From positions 1,426,001 through 1,490,000 of the forward strand of contig JAPZLL010000005.1 of NCBI GenBank assembly GCA_036250225.1: a DNA stretch of 64,000 nt, given 5' to 3'. Shown one piece after another: positions 11,201 to 22,678 of this stretch. Position 1 is the stretch's first letter, and the number at the start of each line of letters is the position of its first letter. A model generated the notes under the pieces. That model had not been told where the DNA came from. It did not search any database and saw nothing but the letters and a program-made list of their open reading frames with translations. Position numbers and translations under genes: made by a program. This DNA is from Cercophora sp. LCS_1 (taxonomy: Eukaryota; Ascomycota; Sordariomycetes; Sordariales; Lasiosphaeriaceae).

Positions 11201-14200
11201 CTTGAGAAACTTGGCCAGAACCAAGGCGTGGCCCCTAATCATTCCTTCTGCAATTAGTCAGTGGTGTGTCTCTTTTCGCTAATGCTGACTTAAATGCCGA
11301 CTGACCGTGCCAGATTACCAGCAAGGCAACAGTTGCCTGAGAAGAGTCCAGGGCTAGAATCTTGCCTTGCCACTGCCGAATCAATGGAAAGACTTGCGCT
11401 CAGCTTGGCCCAATGCCTCTTGGGTTCTCGCTGATTTGTGCGACCCCCCAACGCCTTTGGGCGGGAAGCCCAGTGGCCCGTGTGGGGTGGAAAGGTGACA
11501 GCTTTCTGTTCAACCTCAAAGACGCTGCTGCCGGCGAGAAAAGATGCGGAGTGATTCCCTTGTGTCACCCTGGTTCCCCGAAAGAATGCCCCCTGGAAGG
11601 GACCCGAACGCGGAACTGACATGACATGAGCGCAACTGTCATCTGACAACGACTTGGGTTGCTGATAGGCCATCATAGCAGCGGCGATCACCTTCCCTGG
11701 TGGTGAAGCCCTCGCCTAGTCCAAACCATCCACCTCTCGCCTCCCAACCAGAGCCTAACCGCTGGGGAAAACCTTCTCGCGAATCGGGAAATTACGGGCG
11801 GCGAGCAGAGTTTTCTCGTCCGGCGGAGGTGACTGGATCTGTGGCGTCCGTTGCTGCTCTCTGTTGCGCGAGGCGTCGACGCAGGATAAGTGTTTGCCGC
11901 TGCAGCCGACATAGAAACTACGAGAGGCGTCAATTCGACGAACTACCCCTGTCTCGAGTGAGAAGAGCTCTATCAACTGTCGGCTGCACAGTGGGAGGAT
12001 TCTGAAACAACAGGCCCGGTACATCTGGATGCAGCATGGTACTTGGCAACGGTACAGGCGACAGGTCAACATCTTGCAGAGAGTAAGAGATCGTCCTTGC
12101 CGGAGGGCCGTGAGCAGCATTGAGAACAACGTTACCCCTTTTCACTTGCCTGTGGTTGGTGGTTTGAGGATGTCAAGCAACAAAAGATACCGTGCTGTTT
12201 TCGGTTTAAGTCGCCAAATCTGCGCTAACTATGGTAGGTATATGGCTGCAGAGGATGTTCTATTGAGCCATGTCGAGAAACGCCGATACACCGCCACGCC
12301 ACCAAACGACTGCCAGGCAGGACGCACGTATCTGCAGATATATCTGCAGCAACATGTCACGAGTCGTGCAAAAATTTAGTCTGACAAGACGACTCCACAA
12401 GAAGGCAAGGGCCGAACAGACGCATCGAAGTCGCGCACCTCGCAACAGATACTGTGTGTACATTCTAGGACTTGGCCTGGGGTAGCGCTACAGTGCAGGT
12501 ACAAGCCGGTCAGTACGGGCACGCGAGCGGGCGAGGTACCTGAGTCCAGAAAATAGCGGGAAGCCGGGGGCGGGAGGGCTAGGCGCAATGTGGAAACGTG
12601 CTGTCAAGTGTTTCTGCTGCGGCTTTGGGCGGGTTGCAGCTTGGGTGCAGAACAGGGAGGGCATCGAAGGTCGAGCCACGTACATCACGCATATGTAGAC
12701 AGCTACATTACACTACAGGGCGGGGGAGGGGCTCCCAATTCGAGGGAGAAAGCGGACTTGAAGCGAGTGGGGAAAACGCGAAGGGAGTGAGGGGAAGGCT
12801 GCGCAGGAATTGATGGATCATTGCTTGGCTCTGTTTGCCCGCAATGAGATCGGATTCTGTACGGGCAGGCAATTTGGTTGTGGGAGAGAGAGAGAGGAGT
12901 AGGTAGTATCGCGAGTGTCTGAAGACCTGGCATGGTCGAGAGGCAGGGAGAAATATTTCCGCGGAGGTCCTAGGGTGGTCAGGAGGTTGGAGATTACGGG
13001 GAAAATTAACTGATTGAGACGAGATGGGAGGGACCTGGAAAGGCAGGCAGATGATGGGAGCGGCAAAGGGACAGGGGGGCGGTTCCCGTCTCCGGGGGGA
13101 GGGGCTGCTCCGTCGGATCCGGGACTTGCGTGGTCGGCTGGCGGCCCCCCTTTTGACACACGGGTTGTTTCTTGAGACGCCGGCCGTGAATCCCGGAACT
13201 GATTGAGTTCGGACACGGAGGACGGTGATGCTTTATCAGCGTACGTTACCGGCGCGGTCCCGCACCCCGATTGCTGTGTTGAGTTCCGGTTTCGGGGACC
13301 CGGATCCGAGAGCACCGGGACGGAGCCGATGTCGGCGCACCCTTGCTCATTCTCTACCTCCCATTGAAATTAGCACAGCACATGTAATGAACAAACCTGT
13401 CCCGCATCATCCTCTCACCTCCTTCGCCGCCGTCGTCGCCGTCGTCAACGTCATAACGCACTTTTTTTTTTTTTGGTTCACCTGAACAAAACTTTGATGA
13501 TGACATGACATGAGCACGGCACTTGGTGGGTGAAGAAAATTGAGACAAGGACTGGTTCTGGGCCTGTGCCCACTTGGTCGGAGGTCGAGGGGGTGTTCTG
13601 CTGCGAGCAATTGACACCTTGATCCCTGTCCCTTGTCTTGTTGCCAAAACGGACGTCGCCGCCCTGTGGGTGTGTGCGTAACCCCACGGCCGTCGACGTC
13701 ATCATGAAAAACAGTCCCTTGGCTTATTCTTCTTCTTCACACTCCGAGAGATAGGAAAGGAAGCAGATCTATCACCGTTGCAGCATATTACGCGCCATGT
13801 AAGGGGCGAATATGCGAATGTGGGTGGGATCTCTTAGGTACCCGGAAGCGTTTCGATGCTGGGATGGGATTATTCATGCATTTTGGGGGTCAGTTGGCGC
13901 TTGGCGGTGAGACGGGCTGATTGTGAGCGGACGGTTCGATGAGGCTCTGTTTGTGTGTTTGGAAAGAACTAGCCCCCACTTTTGCGACCGGGTGAGGATG
14001 ATTTTTCAGAAAGGTTTCGTGGCTTGGGGGGATTTCCTGAGTAAGATCTGTCTGTGGATGAGGCTGGTGGCTTTGGGTTCGTGGGCGCGGTGGGTTTGGC
14101 TGCAGACGGAGAACGGTTGGTGGTTAGACATCAACAGGGGGGACAAGGGCACGAGGAGGTTTAGTTGAAAGGGTCAAGTGGTAGTATCTTGTGCGGAGAT

Positions 14201-15141
14201 TCGGGCAGGGTTGGTCTTGGTGTTTCATCAAGTGGTGAGCCTTCTCGATCCCCTTGTGGGGAGCATTAAACCCACGGAAACACTCGTTGGCTTCAATGAC
14301 AGTAACCCGCCCGATTTAGCTTGCTCAGGTACACAATAGGGTGATGTCGTAATGAACTAGCATGGGTTGGCCGTCAAGACTGGAAATGTGGAAAAGTTTT
14401 TGGTGTTTCATCAGCAAACTCGTGGGCTGAGGGTAGGTGCTAGTCTTGAATGTGAGGACCGCAGATAACGTTCGATTAGGTTGTCGAGTTCTAGCTGAAG
14501 GGGAAGATCCAGTATGAGAACGACGAGAGTACTTTAGGTTTAGGGAAAAGGGTGACTTCCCACCCATCAAGCGAAGTTAATCGGACTCAGGCCGTTCCTG
14601 CCGGTCGTGGTGGGCGCACATTGTGGACGTCTTTCAGGCACGTGAGACAAAACGAAGAACACCGCTTCCTCAACCCCCAAGCTTGACAACCTCAACTATC
14701 TCCGCGATGTTATTTTGCTTGCCTCTCTCTGCAATGCCAAGGAAGTCAACTCTAGCCTAGCGTTCTTCAACCTTGGCTTCTATCACTCACCGCTTCCCAA
14801 GGTCACTCGGAACTCGGTTGCGACCCCTATGAAGTTGGGAAGCTTCAACATCGGGTTTTTTGGTCTCAAGCCTTTACGTCAGTCAGCTTTTGGCCAATGC
14901 ATCGATTAAACTGGACGACTGTCGATGGTGAGAGTTCGGCTCCGGATGATATCACGGTTCATCAACGATAGAACCTCAAAATATAAGTATTGAGCCTCAA
15001 AGAGATTAATGATTACATGCCAAGCCTATGCTGAACAACACTCCGTTTATATACAATCCAGAAACAACTGGAGTTGGGGGTATCCTATGAGCTCCGTCTC
15101 TGAGATCCAACTCGAACCAAGACATTGATCCAAGACATGAC
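5223..15141. other. Gene desert of about 9.9 kb
   Basis: No gene is supportable on either strand. The largest ORFs (9766-10335, 9803-10273, 10483-11049, 12818-13315) overlap each other in different frames and show no conserved motif or splice-consistent extension. 12.6-13.3 kb is purine-rich on the plus strand (pyrimidine-rich on the minus), as in fungal promoters or long 5' leaders. T-tracts occur near 5527 and 13461. A segment at 14640-14910 has a weak protein-like frame (NSSLAFFNLGFYHSPLPKV) that I cannot identify. The desert could hold long noncoding transcripts, decayed repeats or a small split gene I could not assemble. Confidence 0.5.
13461..13474. repeat. Poly(T) tract
   Basis: An uninterrupted run of about 14 T in intergenic DNA, next to a GCC/GTC-rich short repeat at 13421-13450. 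Confidence 0.75.
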
Positions 15142-16987
15142 TCAAGACTCTGGTTTTCTCACTTCAGCGCCAGCCCCGCCCTCCGTCGCCGACTTTTCCT
15201 TCGCTGCCCCTTCACCCCGCTCTGCCTCATCCTCGGATGCCGACGGCGAAGGGGTGTTGCCGCCGTGCTTCTTGATCTTCTTCCACGTTAGGAAGCAGGC
15301 GACAATAAACGCGCAACCAGCCAACGCTACTGTCATGTAGTATGTGTTCCTCAAGCCAACGAGGTACGCTCCAAGAACCGCTTCAGTGGCATCTTCGGCG
15401 TGCATCTGGATGAGAATTTGTCGAACCTGCGAGGCGCCGCTGTTGATGAAGATTTGTGCCGGGAGTCCTGGTGCGTCGCGTTCCACCGCTTCGGTCAGAC
15501 CATTCTGGAACAGGGCTTGAGCAACCGCGATGAAAATGGCGCCACCGAGTGATTGGAAGAATTGTACCGACGCAGTAGCAGTAGGAATCCACTCCAGGCT
15601 CATCACATTTTGGACAACCAGCACACCGGTCTGGAAACCCACGCCAATACCTAGACCAGCGATAACCTGGTAGCCGAACCATTCGCGGAGAGGGCTGTAG
15701 AGCCCCAGCGTCGAGATCATGGCCGAGCCGACAGTAAACAACACCATTGACGGGAGGATGAATGGGTTGTAATACCCAACCACTGTGATGAGCCCGCCCG
15801 TTCCGACCGAAGTGATGACCACCGAAATGAGCAGTGGAAGCAGCTTGATGCCTGCCTGAACAGCCGAGTCGCCTTGGATGGCCTGGAAGTACAAAGCTGG
15901 TATCACGTCAGTACGGTATTTCATTGCATCGCAGAGCGGATGTGTACTCACAAAGATAGTAGACCAGGGGAAAGAATCCGGCTCCGAAGAAAAAGGCAAA
16001 ACCCATGGCGCAGAGGGAATCCCTCTTCTTGAAGAGTCTCGGAGGCAGTGTTCCCTTGTCGCCCTTCCAGATCTGAATGCCGATAAAGATGACGCCCATC
16101 AGGCCGGCACCAACAAACAAGCCGATGATCACCGAGCTATTCCAAGGATGTTCAGTTCCACCCCATTGCAGCGCCAGCAGCAAGCAAATGACGGCTGGGA
16201 TCAGCATCGCCGTTCCAATCAAGTCCAACTTCATGATCCTCGCCCACCAAGTCTCGCTGTCAGGATTCTCATCTCGGTGGATATGTAGGAACAAGAAGAT
16301 GGCCACCATGGCTGCGCCTCCAATCGGCAGATTCACATAGAAACACCACCTCCAGGTGACGTGGTCGGTGAATGCGCCGCCCAACAACGGTCCTGCGACT
16401 GATGCAATACCCCACATGGCACCGATCAAGCCAAAAGCCGCTGGCCGTTGACGAAGCGGGAGGGTGTAGCTCAGAATCACGACGGAGCCGGAGAACAAGC
16501 CCGCCGTGCCCATTCCAGCCACGGCTCTGCCGACGATGAAGGCATTGGACGTGGGTGCAAGTGCGCACACGAGCGAGCCAACCTCGAAGATGAAGACGGC
16601 TGTCAGATATGTCCATTTGACACTGAACATGCGGTAGACGGATCCATACGTTGGCTGAAGAGCCGTCGTGCTGAGGAGATATGCAGCGCCATACCAGCCA
16701 ATGTCCTTGACGGACGAGAACTCGCCGGTGATGGCACCTAGAGCCGGGGCAATGATTGTCTGATCAAGGGCGACCAGGAAGACGGCCAAGCAGAGAGAAG
16801 CGATGATCAAGATAAGCTTCAAGCCGGTGGGGTATGAGTCTCTGTCTTGGCTCTGTTCGGGTGCTTGATCCGGAGTGGAGGACGGATCGGCGACGTTCGT
16901 TTCGGCCGAGCCCGGGGCCGGTGTGGAGATGTCGGAGGCCTTGGAAGGCACAGAGGACTTCTCCGTCTCGGTCGCGGTCGATGTCAT
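15142..16987 (-). CDS. MFS multidrug/toxin efflux transporter, 14-TM (DHA2-type)
   Basis: Two exons, 16987-15952 and 15896-15142, with a 55-nt intron (GTGAGT..CAG). The join gives VYYLSLYFQAIQG and a protein of 596 aa. The start is the ATG at 16987; upstream codons in the frame are non-ATG. A polar, Ser/Thr/Pro/Glu-rich N-tail of about 70 residues is followed by many hydrophobic helices. Diagnostic segments are GWYGAAYLLSTTALQPTYG (TM2), the exporter motif-C region WGIASVAGPLLGGAFTDH, and WRWCFYVNLPIGG. These match fungal 14-TM drug:H+ antiporters, the family that includes gliotoxin- and aflatoxin-cluster exporters. It most likely sits in the plasma membrane and expels small hydrophobic compounds. 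The substrate is unknown. No biosynthetic backbone gene is adjacent. Confidence 0.92.
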
Positions 16988-18464
16988 CTTGACTGTGGTG
17001 TGTGTTTGAGGCGCGGGTTGTGATGAGATGAGGAGAGGGTGGCGAGTCCCGGGCGGGAACACTCAGCCCAAGCAAACAACGCGATTCCGTGCAATGGGCT
17101 GTGGTCTGGGACGTCTCGAATTGTTGGGTGTTTGTGTTTATGGGTCGAAAACCAGAACTGGTTTTCACCCTTGCGCGACGCGCCTGGCGATGGGATTCGC
17201 AAAACCTGTTATCGCCGAGCGCGGCCGAGAAGCGAGAGTGGCCAATATGTTCACAAAAAAAGCCTACCGACTGATGGGTCTGAGGGAGCGAACAAACGAT
17301 GGATGGAAAATTTGCAGAACCTCGGATGTATTTTTTTTTTAACAATCTACGAGGCGACGTCAAGATTGGCAATAGGAGGAGATCATCTCAAGTCATCAGA
17401 CAACCGTTACGTCTTTTAACCAAAAGACCAAAGCTGAAAGGGATGCAGTCTGCTCAAGGGCCTAGAGCTCCACCACCCTGCTTGGAAGGTACCTCGGAGT
17501 CCGAGAGCCGCGACTGTTATGAGAACAACCCATTCCAAGAAAGGCCTAACTTCAGGGCGAATTTCATACTGGTTTCGGCCGCGCTGCGCACGCATGCGTA
17601 AAGCAAGGTAGTGTTGGAGCGAGCTAGCGTTGTTACTTGACCAGACTGTTTGCGGTTCGATTGGCCCCTTGAAAGTGAGATTGATAGTCCGCTCCAACCC
17701 GACACCAAGATCGAGCCTGTCAGGTCTTGGCAAATTCGTTTCCCATGGGGAAAGAAAAGAAAAGTGGATACCAAAACTCGGTGCTCGGTGTCTTGGCAGG
17801 TCCGATTTCCTGGTGAACGGGAGGCGGGCTTATGCCAAAAAAAAAAATTGCGGGTTATATCATGACAGACGTCACAAAGAGAATTTTGACAGTAACAGTG
17901 CGGCTGAGACAAAACGGTTTACGGGGCGTGTGGTGCCACTACGGTACCGCCGTGGCGGCGGGCGAAAATGCGGCTCGCGGTTCGCGACAAACGGTTTACC
18001 GGTCCGCCATTGAAGAAAAAAAAAGTTGCGACGTGTGAACGATTTGGGGGTCGGGACGGGAGAATTGAAAGGGCGTCTTACGGCTATTGTGGGAGTTGAC
18101 GGCGTTGAGATGGACCTTGAAATTCGCATTTACTACGCGTACCAGGCAAAGCAAGTGACTCATTCGATTGAAGCCATCTATCAAGTATTCCGTAAAGGTA
18201 GAATGCTCGCGATACTTGTAGGTGGGTTAGCGTGGTTGGGACCTGGTCACTTGGTTTGTGAGTATCTAGATGATTGAAGTAATACCTCTCGGATTTTGTG
18301 TGTACATGACTTGACCAACATGGCCACCCAGAAGAATCATAGCTGGCAGCTCATCATATTGAATGAAACAGGTCAATCATTATTGATCGTCCATCAAAAT
18401 ACCCCCAACGCTATGCCAGTAAATTTTTTTTTAATAAAAAACCAAAATACCTTCTGCACCAGTC
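16988..18464. other. Intergenic: MFS promoter and the 3' side of the Rxt2-like gene
   Basis: About 1.5 kb without a supportable gene. It carries the MFS promoter and leader (including a T-run at about 17330-17341) and short A/T tracts near 17837, 18016 and 18424. The short ORFs overlap in several frames and show no domain. Confidence 0.6.
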
Positions 18465-20082
18465 TTACTTCCGGTTCCTGGTCTTCTTCTGCGTCTGCGT
18501 CGTATCCTCTTCGACCTCATCCTCTCCTTTCTTCAGGTCCTCAGGCAATCCCCACTCTTCCTTGTCGTACCAGTCCTCACCGTCCGATAGCTCACCAACG
18601 TGCGCCTCAGCCTTAGCCCATTGCATGACCGTTATTCGATAACGATCAGCCTTGAGGAGACTTTCGTACAGTTTCTTGGTACCGCGGCAAACTTCCTCTT
18701 GTTTTTGGACGTACAGTTGGAGGAGGCGTCGGACGTCTTCGGCTTCGTTCTCGGGGAGAAAAAGATCGCGGTCTGGATGCGCTGCACGCGGTGGTAGGAA
18801 TAGCGGGTGGATAAATAGCTCCTCTGGCGTCTCGGCTGCGACTGATGGCGGCCTACTCCCGTTGGGTTGTGGTGGTTCGGGAGCCGCCGCCACATCTGCT
18901 GTATCTGCCATTTGCACGTCTTCCGTGGGTTCTTCCACCTTGGGGACGGCCCCGTCAGTCTGTTTTTCACCTTCGGCGTCCGTTCCTTCGGGATTGGACC
19001 CCGAGTTGCCATTGACCTGACCGTCTTTGGGTATGTCGTCCGACCCGTTCGTGACGGCGTCTGGTCGTCCATTGATCTCTGCTCGCACACCCGGCGCCTG
19101 ATCACTATCGGTGGCGTCGGTTTCCTTGCCCTTGCTTTGGCCCTCCGTTTCACCGTCAGGGCCGTCTACCGGGGCTCGGTTGTGTGCGGCGTCGGAATTG
19201 GGTTTCTCGCCCGCATTTGTCGGCGAAGTTCCGGGCGCAGCCCCATTTGAGGAGGACGCTACAGCGTCGGGCAGAGCAGGACGCTTGGTGAAGCGCTCGG
19301 TCTCGGTGAACAACTCATGGTCGAGATCGCCAATCATCAGCCCGCATGGCGCCCAAGTATTGTCACCAACAAGCTTCGTCTGCAGTGGCTTTGCCTTCCA
19401 CAATGCAGCATTTTCCCTGTGCATGAGGTTGCGACCTTGGGTGACAAGCTCGGTCAGCGCTTTGGATGTGAAAGGCCGCGACAGTGTGGGGTGGTTCGGA
19501 AGGTCGGTGACGGCGGTCAATGGGGCGAGGAGTTCTGGTCAAGTTAGCGACAAATCTGGCTGTCCTGGAACAGGGGCACCGACGCTCCAAGTGGATTGAG
19601 GAATAGGGGTTCTCAGCCATGGATGCCTCGATTGTCTCTTGGATGCGCTCCTCGTCGTCATCGCTATCTAGCTCGTAGCCTTCCTCGTCGATAAGCAGAG
19701 GGTTCTGATTGATGATCGCGCGGTGGTAGCCGGCATGTTCGGCGATCTAACCGCTGTGTCAGCTCCGGCCAACGTAGCAATGCGACTGCGCTTGGCCGCT
19801 CAATCATCAGGGACGTACCTCTTTGTAAGAAGCAGGGCCGTTTGGGGGCGCGAGGCGACCTTGTCGAACAAATCTTGACCTCTTCTTCAGCTTGTTGCCC
19901 CGGTTTGTGTTGTGCTCAATCGACGAGTCGGAGTCGGATTCTATTGCGAGTTGTCGCTGTTAGTTAGCGGCCTAGACAGGTGGGAATGGGCCAGAGAATG
20001 CCGTACCGTATGCCTTGCGCTTCAAGGTTTTTCGGATTGCGAGCACCGTCTCCGCGATCATGGCTTGCTGGTGGTTCGACAT
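18465..20082 (-). CDS. rxt2: Rxt2-like subunit of the Rpd3L histone deacetylase complex
   Basis: Four exons: 20082-20007, 19940-19819, 19746-19584 and 19534-18465, with introns of 66, 72 and 49 nt; total 476 aa. The N-terminus MSNHQQAMIAETVLAIRKTL leads into the Rxt2 N-terminal domain, with segments SDSDSSIEHNTNRGNKLKKR, GRLAPPNGPASYKE, AEHAGYHRAII, the acidic YELDSDDDEERIQE and SSIHLEQLLAPLTAVTD. A long low-complexity acidic and Ser/Thr/Pro/Gly-rich linker follows. A conserved basic/hydrophobic block (HPLFLPPRAAHPDRDLFLPE, LQLYVQKQEEV) precedes a charged C-terminus. In yeast Rxt2 belongs to the large Rpd3-Sin3 deacetylase complex (established), so a nuclear role in transcriptional repression is inferred. 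Intron 3 has a weak donor (GTCGGT) but a good CTAAC branch site. Confidence 0.88.
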
Positions 20083-20514
20083 GTTGGCGCAAAAAGTAAG
20101 CGGACGGCCCGGCCGCGTCTTCGTCGGGGCTTCGTCGCGAGTGTTCGCGATGGTTCTGTACGTGACACGCTTTGGGCTTTATGATATTGGAGCGGTACTG
20201 ATCAACTCAATGCCTCACGCTGCGCCGAACGTTTGGCTGTCTGTGTGTGTGGTTTCCGATCGCGAAACGAGAGCTGAGGAATCTCTTGGTGGGATCACCA
20301 GAGAACGGGGCGCTGAAAGCGGGCAGCTCCGGCAAAACTGGAGACAGGCCGATAAGATAAGGCCAGGACCCGAGGCTTGGCAAACCCCTGGGACCCGAAA
20401 GTTGACGAACTCCCAAGGATTTGTTGATAGCAGATGGGACGTATCGTTTCTGTTGTGAAGAAGGCATGTTCCAGTAGTCATGTTTCAAAATAAAGGATGA
20501 AAACGGTAAAAGAG
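20083..20514. other. Intergenic: Rxt2-like promoter
   Basis: Upstream region of the minus-strand Rxt2-like gene, running to the tRNA-Arg terminator. No gene is seen. Confidence 0.55.
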
Positions 20515-20521
20515 AAAAAAA
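20515..20521 (-). terminator. Pol III terminator of tRNA-Arg
   Basis: A run of seven A on the plus strand (T7 on the transcribed minus strand) starts two bases after the mature 3' end of the tRNA, as expected for RNA polymerase III termination. Confidence 0.8.
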
Positions 20522-20522
20522 G

Positions 20523-20594
20523 CACCCAACGTGGGACTCGAACCCACAATCCTTGGATTAGAAGTCCAATGCCTTACCATTAGGCCAGCTGGGC
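20523..20594 (-). tRNA. tRNA-Arg (anticodon TCT)
   Basis: A 72-nt cloverleaf without intron. The acceptor GCCCAGC pairs with GTTGGGT using G-T wobbles. The D arm contains TGGCCTAATGGTAAGGC. The anticodon stem TTGGA/TCCAA encloses the loop CTTCTAA with anticodon TCT. The T arm is GTGGG-TTCGAGT-CCCAC, which contains a good B box. A T7 pol III terminator follows. Confidence 0.95.
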
Positions 20595-21253
20595 GTAGCA
20601 AATTTCAAATTAAACCCCTTAATATAGTTGGAAGACTCCATCACCGCCCTAGAGGTCATGCTCAAAAGCAGCAACACATGTTCAGCGCTGTAAACTGTTT
20701 CAACCATGTGTATGCATGCTTCCGGATACTGGCTACAATTATCACGTAAAACATTGCAACGGCCAGGCACCAACCCCCTTCACATCACATACGCTTCCTT
20801 ATGTACAGTGGCTCAGATGCGATTTTGGCTGTCAATTCATGTAATGGGCTCACACTACGAAATCATTGAGCCATTTCAAGCTCCCTGTGACCGCACTGGA
20901 ACGACCCCGCAAACCTCACGCTGTCGTCGAGCCTGGCTTTTCTGCCTTGCGACAGCAAGAATGCTTGTCTCATTGAACGGCTGAGCGCAAGGCACTTTCG
21001 AAGTGATATATTCCTTCTTACTGGTTGATATCCTCACAAAAGAGAACCATGCATTAATTGAAACCGCCAGAAGCAACATTTCAGAGTCAAAACGAAGGCA
21101 TTGGCCCGCCGGGTACATTTTCCACAGCGTGGTGGTTGTCTCCCCACTGTGACGCAAGTGGAGTGGCCCAAGCTCCATCCCCTTCGCTCCAGACCAAAAC
21201 CTCCCCCATCGCCCCGACCGCAAGCAACAACACCACTACACCAACCGTTCACC
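20595..21253. other. Intergenic: tRNA-Arg upstream region and promoter of the 21254 gene
   Basis: About 660 bp without a supportable gene. Just before 21254 the frame is open through non-ATG codons. The CACC-ATG context at 21254 decides the start of the next gene. Confidence 0.5.
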
Positions 21254-22303
21254 ATGGCTCCCGTAGGTGACCAAGATACGCCGACAGGCGATGACTCGCC
21301 TTTTATCTCAGAAAACGAGGCGGCCGACGAGTATACCCGCGCGGCAATCATCAAGCACGCCATCGCAAATGCGCCCCCCGCGCCCTTCTTTATGCTCAAC
21401 AGGAACTACCGTCGACACCTCACAGAAACTCTAGACAGGGTATCGACAGGCCTAGGCCGGCCACTCACCCCCGTGGAGGCAGAACACTTCGTGAAGCACG
21501 AGGCCAAGCGCAGCCGCATACTATCCTACAGCACGCCCGCGGTTCTCGCATTCGCCTTCTTCCTCGAGCGACGAGGGCGCCACCAATTCCGTCTGCCCAT
21601 CCGGAGCATCAGCGACCCGCACATATTCGGCAACGGCTTCCTGCCGCCGCGCTTCAACCTCTACGGGCCCAGCGCCAACAGGGCCTGGCACGCGGTGCGC
21701 TTCGGCTCGTACTGGTTTTTGTCATGGCTCACGCTTGGCGCCGCCGTCCACACATGGGCCGTTACGTCGGTGGGCATGGATTCGATGCGCGACAAAGTGG
21801 TGGTCACTGCAATAGAGGAGATTATGAAGAAGAAAAAGCAACAGACGCAACCGTTCCCCGGCCAAGGGCCGCCGCCCCATTCCGCTCGTCGTCCCTTCTC
21901 ACCTCCACCACCACCATCTCTTCCTCCTTCCAGCCAAGCCCAAGCCCCTCCACAGGACGAGGAACAAGGCTGGGGATCAGAGAGTTACTCCGTTACTGAA
22001 CAGCAGCCCTCCTCTTTTGGCGCCGAGCAAGAGCCTAGTCCCAGCACCCAGACAACGGGCTCAGCGTGGGAGAAACTTCGTCGGGAGGCTGCGAAGGGCA
22101 GCGGTGCCTCCCCTCGCCAAGAGGGTCAGTCAAGGAGGCCGCAGACCTGGGAGGAGCGCCGGAAAGCCGCTCGACGGGAAAGCCAAGGCGTTGACTCGTA
22201 TACTTACTCATCCTCTGAGGAAGAAAAGGCAGTCGCAAAGGATCAAGCCCAGAAGGAATTTGACGCCATGTTGGAGCGTGAGCGTCACGGGAGTGACAAA
22301 TGA
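21254..22303 (+). CDS. Uncharacterised fungal membrane protein with a disordered C-terminal half
   Basis: Single exon, 349 aa, starting at a CACC-ATG. The N-terminal half is structured: a helical segment with IIKHAIANAPPAPFFMLNRN, then HFVKHEAKRSRILS, a hydrophobic stretch TPAVLAFAFFLERRGR and a second hydrophobic segment YWFLSWLTLGAAVHTWAVTS, suggesting one or two membrane passes. The C-terminal half from about residue 200 is low complexity: poly-Lys, Pro-rich stretches, Ser/Gln, then a charged helix WEERRKAARRESQG and a Glu/Lys end. I recognise the overall shape as a conserved hypothetical protein of filamentous ascomycetes but cannot name a function. It is convergent with the Argonaute gene, with 375 bp between stops. 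Confidence 0.8.
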   Translation: MAPVGDQDTPTGDDSPFISENEAADEYTRAAIIKHAIANAPPAPFFMLNRNYRRHLTETLDRVSTGLGRPLTPVEAEHFVKHEAKRSRILSYSTPAVLAFAFFLERRGRHQFRLPIRSISDPHIFGNGFLPPRFNLYGPSANRAWHAVRFGSYWFLSWLTLGAAVHTWAVTSVGMDSMRDKVVVTAIEEIMKKKKQQTQPFPGQGPPPHSARRPFSPPPPPSLPPSSQAQAPPQDEEQGWGSESYSVTEQQPSSFGAEQEPSPSTQTTGSAWEKLRREAAKGSGASPRQEGQSRRPQTWEERRKAARRESQGVDSYTYSSSEEEKAVAKDQAQKEFDAMLERERHGSDK

Positions 22304-22678
22304 TCGTTTAATCACAAATCAGAACCGGTGTACCACCATTTGTATCGTTATTTTGGAAAAAGCCGTCGCGCAGCGAAAAGACTGAAGCATCAACCTCTTG
22401 AACTCTCTCCCGCCAAAGACCACATCACTTCCAACATGCCCAATATCAACACATTCATCTGATAGGCAGCTTGTTTTCCTCGAAGTGCATGTCTTCTATT
22501 TCTATCTGGTAACTCAAGGCGCTGTTTTTTTCTTTTGTAGCCGGTAAAATATCATCGCTGCTCCACGCTTAAAATGGAGCATGATACAAGCATTCTGCCC
22601 CCCGCCCATTTGCCAGTATGCGCACTCAAAGCCAGAAACTGATGGCATCATTGCCACAAAAAGAGCGCACTTGTCAGC
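22304..22678. other. Convergent 3' intergenic region
   Basis: Shared 3' region between two convergent genes. No gene is seen. Opposing transcripts could overlap here. Confidence 0.5.

Noticed and set aside
14560..14640. Possible dispersed 5S rRNA gene
   Set aside because: Only a few bases recall the 3' part of 5S. The conserved box regions are absent.
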